Of a stretch of 64,000 nt of DNA, positions 62,144-64,000 are shown in pieces. Every line of letters starts with the position of its first letter. Position 1 is the stretch's first letter. This DNA comes from a bacterium (GTDB lineage: Bacteria; Bacillota_I; Bacilli_A; Izemoplasmatales; UBA1188), in assembly GCA_017541975.1 (NCBI GenBank), contig JAFXYB010000029.1, forward strand, positions 1 through 64,000. Reading direction: 5' to 3'. The notes beneath the pieces are model-generated. The model was not told the DNA's origin. It worked only from the letters and a program-made list of their open reading frames with translations, and did no database searches. Made by a program: the position numbers and the translations under genes.

Positions 62144-64000
62144 TTAAATTTCATTAAACTTTTTATAATAGTTTTTATCGTATAAGAAGGTTGCGTTTAG
62201 AATGATAAGAAGAGAACCAACATTATGTACGATTGCACCAGTAATTGGTGTTAATATACCAAATCCAGAGAGGATTACCGCAATTATATTGATTAGAAGT
62301 GCCATAATAATACTTATCTTTATAGTTTTAACAGTAGCTCTAGATAAAAGTGATAGATATGGCATTTTTTCTATATCATCATTTAATAGAACGATAGAAG
62401 CTGCCTCAGTTGTGATATCACTACCAATTCCTTCAAGCGAGATACCAACACTTGATGTCTTAAGTGCTGGTGCATCATTGATGCCATCACCAATCATAGT
62501 AACTTCATAACCCTTTTCTTTAAATTCATTGATGATTTCTACCTTTCCTTCAGGTAGGAGGTTTGCCCTAATTTCATCGATATCAAGTTCTTTTGCGATA
62601 GCTTTTGCGGTAGTCTCATTATCACCAGTCAGAAGTACAACCTTTCCACCTAAAGCTTTAAGCTTTCTAATTGTCTCTTTCGCGGTAGCTCTTACAACAT
62701 CGCTTAGTGTTACAAAACCTAATATTTCAGTTTCATTCGCAATTAATACAAGTGCCTTACCATCATTACGATATTTTTCAAATATAAAATCGCACTCATC
62801 ATTTAGTTTAACGTTATTTTCAAGTAAATATTTTTCATTACCACAATAATACTTATGATTATTAAGTATACCACTAACACCCTTACCGGATGTGATACTG
62901 AAATCATCTATTTTATCAATGTTGATATTTGATTCTAATGCATATTTTAAAATCGCTTTTCCTAGTGGATGTTCACTCCTAGATTCAATTGATGCGCATA
63001 TTTTTAATAATTCATCTTCATTAACACTTGATAGTGATACAAGGTCGCTTACTGATAATGTTCCATATGTAAGTGTACCTGTCTTATCAAAACAGAAGAT
63101 CTTTGATTTGCCCATTGCTTCAAGGGCTTCACCAGATTTGATTAAAACGCCATGTTTAGTAGCTTGACCAATCCCGGCCATAATTGATGTTGGAGTCGCA
63201 AGAGAAAGTGCACAAGGGCAGAATACGACAAGCACAGTTACACCTCTAATTAATGCTTCATTATTTTCGTTACCTATCATTATATAAGTAATAATGCCAA
63301 TGAGTATTGCGATTAAACATGAAACAGGGACTAATATTGATGCCCATTTATCAGCGATTCTGCCGATTGGTGCTTGATTCTCTTCAGTTTCCTTTAATAA
63401 TTTAATCATTTTAGAAAGTGATGAATCTTCAAATTCTTTACTAACTTCGATATCGATAGAACCATATAGATTATTAGTTCCTGCATAAACTGAATCTCCA
63501 GGTGCAACGTCTACAGGCATCGATTCACCAGTTAAAACCGCTTGATTTACTGAACTTGAACCAACGATAACTTCACCATCAACTGGAATTGTTTCACCAG
63601 GAAGTATCCTTACAATGTCTCTAATTTTTACATCGTTTATGTCCTTTTCAACGATTCTTTCAACATCATTTTCTATTTCAAGCACATTCGCTTTAGTTGG
63701 GGTTATATCGATTAGATTCTTTAGTCCTTTTTTCGCTCTTTCAACAGTTAAATCTTCTAAGAATTCACCAAGAGCCATAATGAAGGCAACTTCACCTGCA
63801 GCGAACACTTCACCGATTATGATAGATGCGATAATCGCGATAGATATTAAGAGTTCGCTAGATATCTTATGATCCTCAACTATTGATTCAACAGCTTCAT
63901 ACATAATTGGAAGCCCTGATATAACGATTGTCACCCAGGCAAAATCAATGTATGGACTTAATTCAAAATCAGTAACATATTTAACAATCAAAAGTCCTAA
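62144..64000 (-). CDS. P1B-type heavy-metal ATPase (5' end outside window)
   Basis: Metal-exporting or -importing P-type ATPase; the frame is open to the window edge, so the N-terminus is missing. The 615+ residues seen include the actuator motif TGES (about residue 155 of the visible part), the membrane metal site FCPCALSLATPTS, the phosphorylation site FCFDKTGTLT, the P1B-specific SEHPLG and the hinge MIGDGINDAPAL. The last membrane segments contain HNVGSLLIILNATFL. CPC fits Cu, Zn or Cd groups. The HNVGS form of the last helix is not the DxG typical of Zn/Cd pumps, so the metal is left open. Confidence 0.9.
   Translation of the reverse strand, partial: LGLLIVKYVTDFELSPYIDFAWVTIVISGLPIMYEAVESIVEDHKISSELLISIAIIASIIIGEVFAAGEVAFIMALGEFLEDLTVERAKKGLKNLIDITPTKANVLEIENDVERIVEKDINDVKIRDIVRILPGETIPVDGEVIVGSSSVNQAVLTGESMPVDVAPGDSVYAGTNNLYGSIDIEVSKEFEDSSLSKMIKLLKETEENQAPIGRIADKWASILVPVSCLIAILIGIITYIMIGNENNEALIRGVTVLVVFCPCALSLATPTSIMAGIGQATKHGVLIKSGEALEAMGKSKIFCFDKTGTLTYGTLSVSDLVSLSSVNEDELLKICASIESRSEHPLGKAILKYALESNINIDKIDDFSITSGKGVSGILNNHKYYCGNEKYLLENNVKLNDECDFIFEKYRNDGKALVLIANETEILGFVTLSDVVRATAKETIRKLKALGGKVVLLTGDNETTAKAIAKELDIDEIRANLLPEGKVEIINEFKEKGYEVTMIGDGINDAPALKTSSVGISLEGIGSDITTEAASIVLLNDDIEKMPYLSLLSRATVKTIKISIIMALLINIIAVILSGFGILTPITGAIVHNVGSLLIILNATFLYDKNYYKKFNEI

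Noticed and set aside
1-64000. tRNA, rRNA or tmRNA genes
   Set aside because: No cloverleaf with TTCRA arm, no rRNA core sequence and no tmRNA tag frame was recognised by eye; a covariance-model search could still find a divergent one.

Overview
The window looks like a chromosome segment of a low-GC Bacillota, probably an uncultured gut member of class Bacilli near the Erysipelotrichales/Acholeplasmatales side. This is inferred from the AT-rich host genes, the L-box, THI-box and T-box leaders, Spx, a DUF1292 protein, a five-gene SUF operon and an enlarged Opp transporter. UGA acts as a stop codon (sufU and the HTH/DUF3791 gene end in TGA), so the mycoplasma code is not used. No rRNA or tRNA gene was recognised.

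Region 1-4.73 kb: the first 140 bases hold the tail of a methyltransferase gene. From about 270 to 4.67 kb there is a clearly more GC-rich mobilizable element with a structured leader, a MobV relaxase, a small ribbon-helix-helix-like protein, a TnpW-like small ORF and a large serine recombinase. The relaxase and the TnpW-like ORF both appear to start at ATT behind a good Shine-Dalgarno sequence. The element ends in a 15-bp hairpin about 160 bp upstream of aconitase.

Region 4.8-18.4 kb: acn-citZ-icd (acetyl-CoA and oxaloacetate to 2-oxoglutarate), a 33-bp tandem repeat, a lysine riboswitch followed by a three-gene amino-acid ABC importer (therefore probably lysine), an HTH-Nudix fusion with a PPP-type phosphatase, an HTH/DUF3791 locus that looks like the remains of a toxin-antitoxin system, then glutamate dehydrogenase, an aspartate aminotransferase-like enzyme and cysteine synthase. 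Together these give 2-oxoglutarate, glutamate, aspartate and cysteine.

Region 18.4-34.6 kb: a DUF2974 lipase-like protein, VanZ-like, DUF1292, SDR and YidD-like proteins, a large zinc-ribbon/beta-propeller protein, sufCDSUB, transketolase, a TPP riboswitch with a ThiT-like transporter, a CvpA-like membrane protein, and an alpha/beta-hydrolase fused to an RluA-type pseudouridine synthase.

Region 34.7-44.4 kb: an oligopeptide ABC system (oppABCDF) in which OppB, OppD and OppF all carry unusual extra segments, followed by a divergent ApbE-like membrane-anchored protein and a small membrane protein.

Region 44.6-64 kb: DegV, RimO and a DUF368 (PopT-like) undecaprenyl-phosphate transporter; on the minus strand a domain-permuted GH3 glycosidase, trpS under a Trp T-box, a Na/Pi cotransporter and PepF; then spx, a compact thrC-thrB-hom-asd-lysC operon, an ECF S component and a P1B-type metal ATPase that runs off the window. 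The aspartate-family operon has no lysine branch here, which fits with lysine import under riboswitch control.
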